Assembly: GCF_017562075.2 (NCBI RefSeq)
Contig: NC_054081.1
Span: 21,124,941 to 21,188,940, forward strand
DNA from: Anopheles merus
Lineage: Eukaryota; Arthropoda; Insecta; Diptera; Culicidae
Direction of reading: 5' to 3'
DNA length: 64,000 nucleotides
A program made the translations under genes and the position numbers. Positions within the stretch are counted from its first letter, which is position 1, and every line of letters begins with the position of its first letter. The notes beneath the pieces were generated by a model. It was not told the origin of the DNA. It saw only the letters and a list, made by a program, of their open reading frames with translations, and ran no database searches. Of this stretch, positions 36,001 through 47,000 are shown one piece after another.

Positions 36001-38437
36001 AGTAGAAATTTAGATCAAGTCGTCTGGTTGCCTGCACTGCATGCCAATATTTAAAATTTATTATTTGACGATATAACGTACAAACAGCTAAATGTAGCAT
36101 TTCTTGTTTAGGATACAAATTTTTTATGTTGCAAGTTTTTCAATTGTTTTTTATTTATTTCAAAATGATAATGAATTAGTGATGGGAATAGTTCCGAAAA
36201 TTGAAGAACGGAACGAAACTGCCAATCTGGAGAAAAAGAATGGAACGCGGAACACAGGTTCAAGATAACCTGTCATGGTTACGCTTTTTTTAGTTGCTCA
36301 TTGCAGTTGCTTTATTTATAGATAACTTGAAAGTATTCATTTAATACTGTGTAATATATTTTATGTGCAATCAGATTGATTCAAGTAAAGCTAAATAATA
36401 GTTTATTGAATGTGTAAAACTATTCTACTGCTAAAAGAAAAACGCTTAACTTATTTAACCCGCTATACAGTGCATTTGATATTAAAAGGTCGAGACATTT
36501 TGTTGTTTTTGTTTTTAACTAAAATAGATCATTTTTCTCTTTTTTTTCTTCTTATCAATAATTTAAATTAGAAATGTTTTGCAACGCACACTACACTTAT
36601 TGAATTAATATTTCACAATAGAAGGAACTAGCATCGAATTATCGGTCTATAACAAATACAGTCAACTCTCTCTTAAATGAGAGGCGATGGGACTGTCTAA
36701 AAAGAGGGCTTTTCAAATTACAGAGGTTAAAAGAGAATGTAAGGTCCATACAAACAAGAAAGAGACAGCACATTTAGTATGCAGCCTTAACTGTTGCTAC
36801 AGGAAATTGCGAACACGATTGCCAATTCGAGCATACATCATTCAATAATCATGGCAACACCATATTCAAATATGAGGGATACAGATTTCAGAGGTTTTCC
36901 AAATTAGAGGGACAAAAATGTACTGGAAATGAAGGGACTGTAGAAAATGTTCAAATAAGAGAGGGTTCACTGTACATAGAGAGTTAAATTGTTTCCGTAG
37001 GGTTTACATTATACTTTACGGTGCACTAACGGAGTTTCCATTTGTCCGGTAGTTCACTTTAATTGGCTATAAGAATAGCGCTATTCCACGAGTCGATAAA
37101 CGGTGTTCAATAAATTATTGCTGACGGCTACACGTGTTGTGCACTCTAAGTTTTTATTTGCACAAAGAAATTTTCAGGTAAACATTCAAGTTAGTTTATT
37201 GAATGCGCAACGAAACAGCTTAGCACCAAACACATAGCAATTCATTGATTACCACAATCCAGTCAAAATAACTCACCAATGCTGATAATATCCATATGGC
37301 AAAAGAGAAGCAATTCATTGATTGCATTTACCGCTATCGCTGGAAACAGGTTCAGATTTTACCTGCTACCTTTGTATGTACCAAATCGGCCAATCGTATG
37401 AAAGAGAGCAGATGATTGAGCGTTCCAGACCGGATCGAAAAGAACGCTGAGAGAAACAAGTTCAAAATGATCCTGGATGCTTTGTTTACAGCAAATCAAA
37501 GAGCAGCTCTCTCCGTCGAGCGTTCTTGGCTGGATCGCAAAGAGCACTGAGAGCAACCAGTCCAGCACAGATCGCCGAGAACGCTTAGTATAGCCGGTTC
37601 ACATCGGATCGATAAGAACGTTGATAGCAGTCGGTTCAGGTCGGATCGCAAAGAACGGTTGGAGAAACAGGTTCAGTTTGAACCTGATTGGGTTAAAAAT
37701 AAGGATCGCGGTCCGGATGCTTGCATACTGGAACGGATCGCACCTGGCTGGTTCGGAACGCAACGCGCCTCACTATAATGAATGTATCAAAACAACCATA
37801 TAGTTAAAATCTTATGAACCGGTTCATTCAATTTTTTAGGTCAACTGAATGAACCGTACGGTTCTGGCCCATTTGGTACACCTCCTTCTCAAACCCCGTA
37901 TGGACCGTAATCCCCATACGTAGAACTGGCTTTCCTACTATGGGAAATTCATAAATTAACATGCGCAGTGGTGGTTTATGTAAGGCTTGACCGACAACGG
38001 TTTCACTTTCAAATGAAAAGAAACGGCAGCAGGGTTTGCAGTTGCCAGCAAAATATAGAAACGGCAATACTCATATCGTTTTAATGCATGTACGAAACAT
38101 ATTATCATTTTGCCATAGCTGCGTTAAACATGTCGTTTTAGTTTCATCACAGAACCTGTTACTGCTACAAAATCTAATATTACTTCATGTTATTTCTTTT
38201 TCTAGGATCTATTTGATGAGAATTCGGAAAGCTCGATTATGCGCATGCTAAACCGCATCATTCTGGCATTAGAATATATTTCAGATAATTTAGGACACGA
38301 ACATATTCTTCCAGCGATATCTGTTCTTGGTACCGTAACATTTATTCTTATCATTGGATATTTAATGTCCTACCTGTTGCATTTAGAAGAAGAAGACATC
38401 CAACTTAACAAAAGCAAACGCTTGGAAAATTCAAACG
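32863..38437 (+). CDS. DNAJC16: DNAJC16/ERdj8-like ER co-chaperone, 3' end not found in window
   Basis: Joined exons 32863-33050, 33139-34504 and 38206-38437 encode the first 595 residues; exon 3 ends in phase 1 at a GTAAGT donor. Domains: hydrophobic signal anchor (about 17-33); J domain (36-105) with the HPD motif at 64-66, whose codon context spans intron 1; thioredoxin-like domain (about 155-270) with CxxC at 176-179 ('WCFAC'); further thioredoxin-fold-like region; C-terminal membrane segment (about 553-576) followed by acidic and basic residues. Family knowledge: DNAJC16 (ERdj8) is an ER membrane J protein that recruits Hsp70 and influences autophagosome size; human DNAJC16 is about 780 residues, so roughly a quarter is missing here. 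The ATG at 32863 has a good insect context (AAAAAATG). Later exons probably lie beyond the window or are hidden by repeats. Confidence 0.9.
33139..34504 (+). CDS. DNAJC16: DNAJC16-like exon 2
   Basis: Begins by completing Trp and reading His-Pro-Asp, then the end of the J domain ('LLSDSERRRAFDQYG') and the thioredoxin-like region. The frame stays open to 34558, but the donor 'AAG|GTAACT' at 34505 and the fit of exon 3 in phase 0 show that translation beyond 34504 is intronic. Confidence 0.93.
34505..35174. other. Intron 2, first part, no recognised feature
   Basis: Single-copy in this window. Small frames (34876-35070) resemble nothing known to me. Confidence 0.4.
35175..35756 (+). mobile_element. 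TIR element E1, 5' part (copy 1), in intron 2
   Basis: Starts CAGGGTGGCCACTCAACCGG and matches the other E1 copy in two blocks (42063-42407 and 50641-50915), showing the uninterrupted sequence across the insertion site of that copy. Its right end is missing; unrelated 'gttcaagtaaacgtgaatga' sequence starts at about 35757. Confidence 0.85.
35757..36658. repeat. Intron 2: 'tgaaccgag'-type degenerate repeats and AT-rich DNA
   Basis: Two copies of a 'taatgaaccgagtygttmat'-like block lie at about 35770-35840 and 35895-35955, with a third at 38955-39020 outside exon 3. A 'tagtgatgggaatagttccg' at 36178 resembles a hAT-like terminus. The rest is AT-rich without a gene. Confidence 0.5.
36659..36972. 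mobile_element. MITE with TIR CAGTCAACTCTCTCTTA, in intron 2
   Basis: A 314-bp element between TA dinucleotides; the inverted right end reads CAGTGAACCCTCTCTTATTT. The interior has repeated 'caaattagaggg'-like motifs. No other copy in the window. Confidence 0.78.
37420..37690. repeat. Degenerate tandem repeat in intron 2 (GGATCGMAAAGAACG units)
   Basis: At least five imperfect units pairing 'cggatcgcaaagaacg' with 'gagaaacaggttca', spaced roughly 40-100 bp. GC content is higher than the surrounding intron. It does not look coding. Confidence 0.65.
37885..38035 (+). mobile_element. tRNA-derived SINE, diverged, in intron 2
   Basis: Matches the SINE core ('ccccatacgtagaactggct', 'ttgaccgacaacgg') in + orientation but has lost a clear B box. 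It ends about 170 bp before exon 3. Confidence 0.7.
38206..38437 (+). CDS. DNAJC16: DNAJC16-like exon 3 (membrane segment)
   Basis: Acceptor TTTCTTTTTCTAG precedes GAT. The frame continues exon 2 in phase 0: 'DLFDENSESSIMRMLNRI', then the hydrophobic 'ISVLGTVTFILIIGYLM' segment and a charged tail, ending at donor GTAAGT (38438) in phase 1. This matches the single membrane segment expected for DNAJC16 proteins. Confidence 0.85.
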
Positions 38438-38439
38438 GT

Positions 38440-39177
38440 AAGTATATCATGTCATACATCGTTTCCTGGGCTTGTTTTCGACAATTTTTCTTAAAGTAAC
38501 TAAGTATTTAAAACAGTGGGGTCTTTCACGATACGGAGGTTGACAGCTGGAGGCTGTCCGTCAAACACTGCGAGGGTTGCGAGTAGCATCATCTGCTCGA
38601 AATCTAATGTTTTTAAAACAATCTTTTTGTTTTATTCATAAATTATTATTTTTGCGGGTTTATTCGTCAAAAATATCATTATTTAAACTATTGTGGATTT
38701 TTGCAAAATAAAATGTCAATATGCAGGTGTTTAGTATGCTACAATTTGCACTGTTATCCCGCCATGCAATTGAGAGCGATTTGCGAGGGCGCGCGAGGGT
38801 TCGCACGCCATACAAGTTCACAGCCCCAGAGCCCTCGCATTAAAGAGCTCGCATCGCATATAGTACATTTTTTAATTTTATCGACTGGTCCTTTGCCGTC
38901 GATAAACAAACAATACTGTCCTTCAACACTAGAGATGGGAATTTAAGTGTTTTCAAAGGTAACATGAGTGAACCGAGTCATTGATTGCTATGAACGTGAA
39001 AGTGATTTCCGTTCTTTTCTTCTTTTATAAAAAAAAAATAACTAAAGGCCCGGGTTTACTGATCTTATTCGCTAGCGAAATTTTTATTTCACTAGCGCAT
39101 CTAGCAGCAACTGACCGAAACATGTTGCCATGAAATTATGTACTTCTTCAGAAACTATGTTATTTTTCCGTGCTTTC
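38440..39177. other. Interval after exon 3, no recognised gene
   Basis: Intronic by position. It contains a short block 'gggcgcgcgagggttcgcac'-like with 'gagggttgcgag' (38560-38850) and a third 'gagtgaaccgagtc' block near 38960. Confidence 0.4.
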
Positions 39178-39181
39178 TTAA

Positions 39182-39705
39182 CCGTAGAGTTGGCAACCAG
39201 ATTTACACACGTAAGTTGGCAACCTGCATACCCGGGTATTCCACACGTTTTGATGCAAAAAATTAACGATTTTCATAGGTAAACAATGCTTTCTATATTT
39301 TAATGCTGTAAGCAAGTAATGCCGACCACATATTCTCTTCTATTTCATTTATTTATTAAGTTTTTTCATTTTATTATAAAAATAACGGTCAAATTGAAAT
39401 TTGGAATCGCTTGAATTTGACTCGAAAATAAGTACAATACGAAAAGAGGAAGAAGAGAAACGTCATTCTCCATAAAAAAGTATGGAATACCCGGGTATGC
39501 TGGTTGCCAACTTACGTGGTAAAGTTAAAAAATCAAAATAAAATACTTACAGGCTGTTTAAAATTACAACTTATGCACCAAAAAATCATAAATTAAAAGT
39601 TGGGAGGATACGGAAAATTTCAGGTCAATAAAAGCAATGAATCAAAAGTTATTGCAGTTCGAAGTTGAAAAAAAATACCCGGGTATCCGGTTGCCAACTT
39701 AAAGG
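39182..39705. mobile_element. MITE family H (TTAA target site), copy 2
   Basis: A 524-bp element flanked by TTAA on both sides, same orientation as and nearly identical to 23076-23601. Confidence 0.87.
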
Positions 39706-39709
39706 TTAA

Positions 39710-41096
39710 ACTGGACTTGGTTTTAATACTAAGGGTTAAATCAAGAAATATACCAAATATGAGTTCTTTATCTTTTTTGGTTCTCTAGAAAAGACCTCTC
39801 ATAGTTGAGACTTGTTAAAAAACGCAGAAAAATCTTCACTTTTTTGGAAAGCTTTGAACCTTTGTAACTTTTTCAAATATGAACCGATTTTGATAAGTTT
39901 AGCCATTTTTTAAAGGATATTTAGGCAGCTTTATAAATACATAAAAGATTTTTAGTTAGGTTAATTTTGTGCAAAAATATAGATAATAACTGAAGAAACT
40001 TCATGAAAATTTTCATCATTTTAATTTTTGACTTGATGCCATTATGAAAGTGGCGTAGAGCGTTGTCTCATATATGTCGCATGATAGTGTAATATATATA
40101 TACTATCAATCTGTGAAGTAATATTCTGCGAAAGTTTGCGAACGCGAATTTTATTGAAGTTTTTCCACAACAACTTTTTAAAAAAACAGACACATGCGTA
40201 ACTAGGCGGCTCCATAGGTGCCTAGTGTAGCGTATTTCGTGTATTCTACAAAAATATATTCTACGTGCTTTTGATCAACTTTCATTTCCATTACGAAGCT
40301 GTGTATGTACTTATCTAATACGTAATACGTATCTCATGTACTTATCTAATACGTAAATTGCTATTCTAACCTAACTTTATTTTTGAATATAATGAAGCAA
40401 ATCAGAACCAAATACTTTTTGGTTCTACTCCAGATTATAGACGGATGTAAGGAAAATAATTCTAAAATTATATGCATAACAGGAAAACGTTATGAATGCA
40501 CCAGCATCTATTGGCGTTTTGGAAGAAGAAACTCCCAAAAGTCATGACAAACTAAATATAAGGATAGAGGGGAGTATGCTATAAAGAATATTTAGCAAGA
40601 AAGAAAATGCATCCAAAAGGACATTTTGTATAATGAGCTGTATTCCTCTGATTCGTTAACCAGTTCAATATCAGTAGCTAAACGCACTAAAACAAAGACA
40701 GAGTTTAACTTTACAAATGAAGTAAATACTTTGTTTGTAGCTATCATTGAATTCTGATTTTTTAGATAGTTGTAAAACCAACAACATCAGATTTTTATTT
40801 TTTAACCCCTTCTGAAGGCAGTTCAGGACTTGGAAAAGTATTGGATGAATTATGTGTGATATCAATGGCCAGGAAAAAGTGTAATTTCTATTTTTGTTAA
40901 ACAACAGATTTAAAATTTTAACCTTCAAAGACAAACAATATGTGCTGCTTTTCATTACGAATTTGGGAACTACTTTATTTCAATGTACCTGCTCTATCTA
41001 ATTATTTAAATGCCTTTATTCATATCTTTAGAAATGTGAACTAGAAGTCAGGAGGTTGTAATAGCATCCACCTAAGTTATGTATGTAAATTTTTAA
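39710..41096. other. AT-rich interval without a gene
   Basis: Only short, low-complexity frames; the minus frame 40671-40955 resembles no family. No shared repeat detected. By position it is probably still intron of the DNAJC16-like gene. Confidence 0.4.
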
Positions 41097-41098
41097 TA

Positions 41099-41461
41099 CA
41101 GGCGGTCCCAGAGATACACAGTACCTCTTATACGCGGATTCGAAGATATGCGATTATCTAAATTTGACAGTTCTTTGAGCAAATTGTACTGATTTGACAC
41201 ATCCATTGTGAAATACCAAATAATTTCCGTATTGAACGAATGTTAAATACTATTTAAAACTTTTAAAATAGTTCAATTCAGTAGAAACATATCAAATAAT
41301 TAATTTGGTGGCGAAAACCACTCCCTACTTGCAAAATTGTACGAAAATTAGTGATATTTTGGCTGGAATTCACGAGATTCGACTTACGCGGAAATTCGAG
41401 ATACGCGGTATATTGCGGTCGTTTTCGGTCCCCATTAACCGTGTATCTCGGGGACTGCCTG
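41099..41461. mobile_element. MITE family D1, copy 3 (inverted relative to copy 2)
   Basis: A 363-bp element flanked by TA; ends CAGGCGGTCCCAGAGATACA and, inverted, CAGGCAGTCCCCGAGATACA. Confidence 0.9.
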
Positions 41462-42595
41462 TATTTGTACTACCTGCGAGTAAAAGTAATGAGAATTATC
41501 AACAATTGTCCTATATAAAACAGAAAATATTATCTTATTCAAAATTATTATGTTTTGTTCATATATTATGGAACATTACAGTATATTTTAAAATGGTTTA
41601 TACTATTAGAAACAACAAATACAAGAAAAAAACACACAAAATTAATAAAACTAAGCAAAGATCCCTTAAACCACTATTTTATGTATCGCCACCTGGTGGT
41701 ATGGATGCGAACTACATATAAATGTTATTTGCTATCATAATACTTTACTACAAACGATAAAAACTAACAATTTCTGCAAAAATAATTTTATCCCGCAATT
41801 TGTTCTAAACTGCCCATTGTGCACTGGGGCAATATGGGCCACAACAACTGCGCTTAGGTAAAGGTGCTTTTGCGCACTTTTCGTGAAATGTGTTCTAGCC
41901 CTATCTTTTGTTTCGCTGTTCAAGAAAGCCCTTAAAATTCTTCAAAAAATATGTTATCAAAATTATAACAGCTTTTTCACGTTTCAATCTACAAAATCGA
42001 ATCTTTTGAAGTGTGGGGACAAATACTACACCATAGCCTCACCAAGTGCCATATGTCATAAGCAGGGTGGCCACTCAACCGGCAAACCCGAGAATCAGCC
42101 GGGAATTTTATTTTTCCGTTAAAAACCGGGGAATTCTCCAAAAAAACGGGAAATTATCACAAACTTTGGCTATCACTGTTTACCATCGCACTAAGTGCAT
42201 TTTCAATTAATGGGGTGTTTTGTATATTGTTCCCAACTTACCACAGGCCAGCAACATCACACCAATGTGTAAGGACAACATTTTCCGTTTCTCACATATG
42301 GTACGCAATATATGTACTATACTTCTCATTCGCACTGGTGCAATACTTACGTTCACCGATATCGGTTATTGCACATTTCGGGTATGGTGTGCCTATTCGT
42401 TCCACCTTTTAGGGGGAAGCGGTGCAAAATGGGCATGTGGAGCATAATGGGTACCCTCTATTTAAGCATTAATTGAATACAAAGATACTTTCCAATGCTC
42501 AAAATATATTCATTAGAGTGTTCTATGAACACCATGTAAATTTCATAACCCTTACTGTTAATTATTATTAACGACCGATTCGATCGCAAGGTTTT

Positions 42596-42777
42596 TGTTG
42601 AGTAATGAATTTGTACGGTATAAACATATGACCTTCTGTCACTTGAATTTGTTGCTTGGGAATTGTATTGAGGGGACGAATGAAGGAAACAAGGAATAAA
42701 GAAGGAGTCTAGCGCAAGCGTTCAATCAGTACAGACGTTCCTCTCTCTACCAGTTGAGAAATTCACTAACTAAATCA
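42596..42777 (+). repeat. 5' LTR of the BEL/Pao element
   Basis: 182 bp, TG...CA. It would hold the promoter and the transcription start. Confidence 0.95.
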
Positions 42778-44033
42778 TTATGGTCCTTCGTAGAACCGGA
42801 TAGAATTGGCTATCGAGATAACGACAATTCGTTGCACACGGGTGCATTAGTGGCAGTGTATTGTGCGTTTGCTGTTTCGATACTCGTAGAGAGATTGAGG
42901 AAGTGTGCATAACGGCAGTGTATTGTTCGCGCGAGTGTCACAGTGTGAGTTGGACACTAGGACATTCAGTGTGCGTGTAAAATAGCTGTGCGCGTTCGGA
43001 CAGGCTCATACTTGAGCATACGCATGCGTTAGATCGTGCACTTCACAAGTGGCTTAATTGTGAAGTCCAGATACGCAACATTTGGTGCATCGAGCGTTCA
43101 AAGTGTAGAACGTTTTCGGTGAGAAGTGTTGTGTAGCTTCAGTGCGGGAGTGCAAGTGTCCCCACAAACAGAGTACCTGACTTCCAATTCGTGGAACGTC
43201 GTTGGTGGTATCGTTTGTTCCAGTGTAGGTGCGCAAGTTACCTACACACGCACATCGAGCGTTTTCAATCTGTGGAAACGTGGTCGGTGCGATACATTAT
43301 TGTGTGTCGTCGAACCGCTGCCGTTCGAATTCACAAGAAATTACCAGTGCAGGTTTGCAAGTTCCTGTACAAAGCATATCGAACGTTTTCAATACGTGGA
43401 AACGTGGTCGGTGCCAGTTATTGTTTCTGACGGTCAAGCCTCAGTCTTTTGGACGCTTGTTGAACAATACATTGTTCAAGTGTTAGTGAACATTGAATTC
43501 AAAGTTGTATGTTTCAAGTGTAGGTGAGCAAGTTCCCTATACACGTACATCGAACGTTTTCAATCTGTGGAAACGCGGTCGGTACGGTATCTTTTTGCTT
43601 GTGATCGATCATCAGTTGTTCGAATACGCAAGAAGTGTTTTCAGTGCAAGGAGGCAAGTTCCCTGCTTAAGGCATATCGAACGTTTTAATTCGTGGAAAA
43701 CGTGGTCGGTGCTAACAAACGTATTGTGAACAATACGGTTCGCGCGCGTTATTCAAACGGAGTGAGCGTGTGCGCGAGTGAACAATTCTCTCTTTTCGGG
43801 TTAAGATAAAGGTTCGCGCGCGTTATTCAAACGGAGTGAGCGTGTGCGCGAGTGAACAATTCTCTCTTCTCGGGTAAAGCAAAGTTCCGCGTGTGTTAAT
43901 CCGGGTGTGTGCGTGAGTGTGCGAACAATAAAACCGCGTGGTTTGAACTAATTCTACGGGTAGAGTACGGGACAAATTGAACTATTTTACGAACATTCAG
44001 TGTTGTGAAAAGTGTTTTTTGTTACAAGTGAAA
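42778..44033 (+). repeat. BEL/Pao leader with internal repeats
   Basis: Long untranslated leader. Degenerate units containing 'gaacgttttcaatctgtgga' and 'aaacgtggtcggt' recur at about 43250, 43380, 43550 and 43680. Two adjacent 74-bp copies (43737-43810 and 43811-43884) share 'cgcgcgcgttattcaaacgg' and 'agtgagcgtgtgcgcgagtg' almost perfectly. Apparent frames across this region are by-products. Confidence 0.85.
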
Positions 44034-47000
44034 ATGCCTGGTTCACCAGTTCCAACGACTTCGGCGGCGTTTGAGGAACAAGACGCATCGCATCGTGTAT
44101 CACATGTGCAAGCTGCATCAGACAGCGATCATGTCCAAGCCAATCCAATACTGAGGGCAGCCGTGGCAAGAGAAGCTTCGGAGAGTGAGTTTGCAGGTTT
44201 TGAATCAGTAAATTCAAGTCCTACTTTTCCAACAGCAGCAATGCTGGCGGAGAAAAGAAAGCGAATGCGTCAGCATTTCGACCAAAGGCTGGACCGCATT
44301 GATCAAGCACTACAGCATGCAACAAGAGCGGATGCCGCTTTTCTGAAAGGATGTGCGTCACGCTTGCCGATGCTATCCACGGAATATGAAACATGGCACA
44401 CCAACAATTTGGTTTCTTCTTCCAATGCACAGTTCGAACAAGAAGAAGAAGAGTACGCCTCTTTCGAGAACCGCCATTTTGAGCTTTCATTGGCAATTGA
44501 AAGAAACTTGTCATCAAGTGTAGTTTCCACACCAACACGCGATACCATGCCACACACAAAACTTCCCGAAATGCGCTTGCCAACTTTTGATGGAAAGATG
44601 GAAGATTGGTTACCGTTTCGAGATGCCTTTCTCAGTCTTATTGATCGCAATAAGAATTTAGCCGACGTAGACAAGCTACGATACTTAAAAGGCTCTCTTC
44701 AAAAGGAGGCTCTTAACGTAGTAGGAGACATCGAAATCACCGACGCAAATTATTCTGTTGCCTGGGAAGTATTGAAATCGCGATTCGAAAACAAAAAGCT
44801 AGTGGTGAAACGATATCTTGATGGATTATTTGCGATACCACACATGAAAAAGGAATCATACGAATCACTGATTTCTTTAATTGACAGTTTTGAGCGTGGT
44901 GTTAAAATGACGACTAGAATGGGAGTGGCCACGGAAGGATGCAGCGTGCTCTTAGCTCACATGGTCTGCTCTAAATTAGACCTGGCCACACTTAAACAAT
45001 GGGAAATACATCATAGCTCAACCAATGTTCCCACGTATGACGAGATCATGAAATTCCTTCGCAGCCAAGCAACTGTTTTGCAAGCCATGGCTCCAGACAG
45101 GAATCGAACAAGTGAAGCAACAACAGCTGGAGGCAGAATGAAAACCCGCAACGAAGTGTACAGCGTGGTTAAGCCGGCCACAAAGGTTTGTTCATTCTGC
45201 AAAAGGGTTTCACATGCTGCGTACCTGTGCGAAGTGTTTCGAAATGCATCTGTGGAAAAGCGACACGAGCTAGTGAGGAACGGACAGTTGTGTTTTAACT
45301 GTTTGTCGGCGGGTCATCAGCGAAAGGATTGTTCGTCCGGATCTTGCCGTGTATGTCAGCGAAATCATCATACGATGCTTCACAAACCGAATTCTCCAAT
45401 TGATCAGTCGTCATTAGCATCAGCGTCATCACTGCCGTCTACATCAAATGCAGAAGCAGCTACACCGGCTTCTATTGTTCAACATTGTGCGCGCAACAAT
45501 TTCGAAAAAATAATCCTGTTACCAACAGCAATGGTACAAGTAGTGAATGTTGACGGAACACGTATCTGGGCTCGAGCTTTACTGGATGGAGGTTCACAGA
45601 TCAACATTGTTACGGAACGATTGGTACAGCTGTTGAGAGTCCAGAAGAGGAACGAGCATCATCTGCTTGGTGGAATAGGGAAGGCACAGCATTCGTCTCA
45701 TCATTCTGTGAGCCTTGCTATCCACTCTCACTGCTCTACCTTCAAGGCAAGCTGGAAGTTCCATGTGCTGCGAGAAGTGACGTGGGACCAGCCAGCACAT
45801 GCAGTCAATCCGGAAGGATTGAACCTACCGAAGGGAGTGACGTTGGCGGATCCTCATTTCTATGAGCCAGGGCCAATTGATCTACTTATTGGGCGAGAAG
45901 GTTACAACGATCTACTTTTGGGTAACATTCTTCGGTTGAATAGCCCAAAACTACTACTGCAAAACACGGAGCTGGGTTGGATTGTCTCAGGTCAGGTAAG
46001 CCAAGGTCTAACACACTCTTCCTTAGTGCTCAACGTCATGACGCTGAATGACCAACCAAGCCGGTTTTGGGAACTGGAAGGCTGCTACTCCCCTGCGATG
46101 TTATCCGTCGAGGAAGCTGAGTGTGAGGCAGCATTTGTACAAACAACTTCACGAGACCACGAAGGCCGTTTCGTGGTAGCCTTACCAACGCGTACTGAAA
46201 GGCTTAATCAACTAGGTGACTCTTATGAAGCTGCATCACGGCGGCTACAATCGCTCTGTAGGCGATTAAATATCGACTCGAAATTGAAGCAGGAATATTC
46301 TAAATTCCTACAGGAGTATCTCGATCTAGGACACATGGAAGAAATTCCATCTGACCGCCATGACATTGGAAAGACATATTACATGCCGCATCATTGTGTA
46401 GTACGACCCGACAGCCTCACGACTAAGCTAAGAGTCGTATTTGATGCATCCAGTTCTACTGATACAGGGGTATCCCTCAACGATGCACTGATGGTGGGAC
46501 CTTCAGTGCAAGATGATCTTTTGTCGTTGTTACTCCGATTTAGAGTACCCAGATTTGCGATTTTGGCTGACATTGAAAAAATGTATCGCCAAATTTGGGT
46601 GAAGGAATCCGATCGTCCACTTCAACGCATCCTGTGGAAAGAATCTGCTGATGATAGAATTCGCATCTATCAGCTGAAAACCGTTACGTACGGCACAGCC
46701 TGCGCACCTTACTTGGCCACCCGTTGTCTGCAAGCGTTGGCTAAGGAAGGAGAAACAAGATATCCCAGGGCATCCAAGGTCCTCGAGCAAGATTTTTACA
46801 TGGATGACATGATCACCGGTGTGGAATCTGTGGAAGATGGCCGGATTATTTGCAGCGAAATAAATCAGCTGCTACAATCGGCAGGATTTCACCTGCGCAA
46901 ATGGGCTTCAAACTCGTCTGAGTTACTGGAGCAAATACCAGCTGAACTACAAATCGAGGGAGATGTTTTGAACATCGATCGCAGCACATCCATCAAGGCT

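Noticed and set aside
43126..43729. Open frames of 78-133 codons in the BEL leader
   Set aside because: They overlap each other in several frames over a repeat-rich leader, with no conserved motif.
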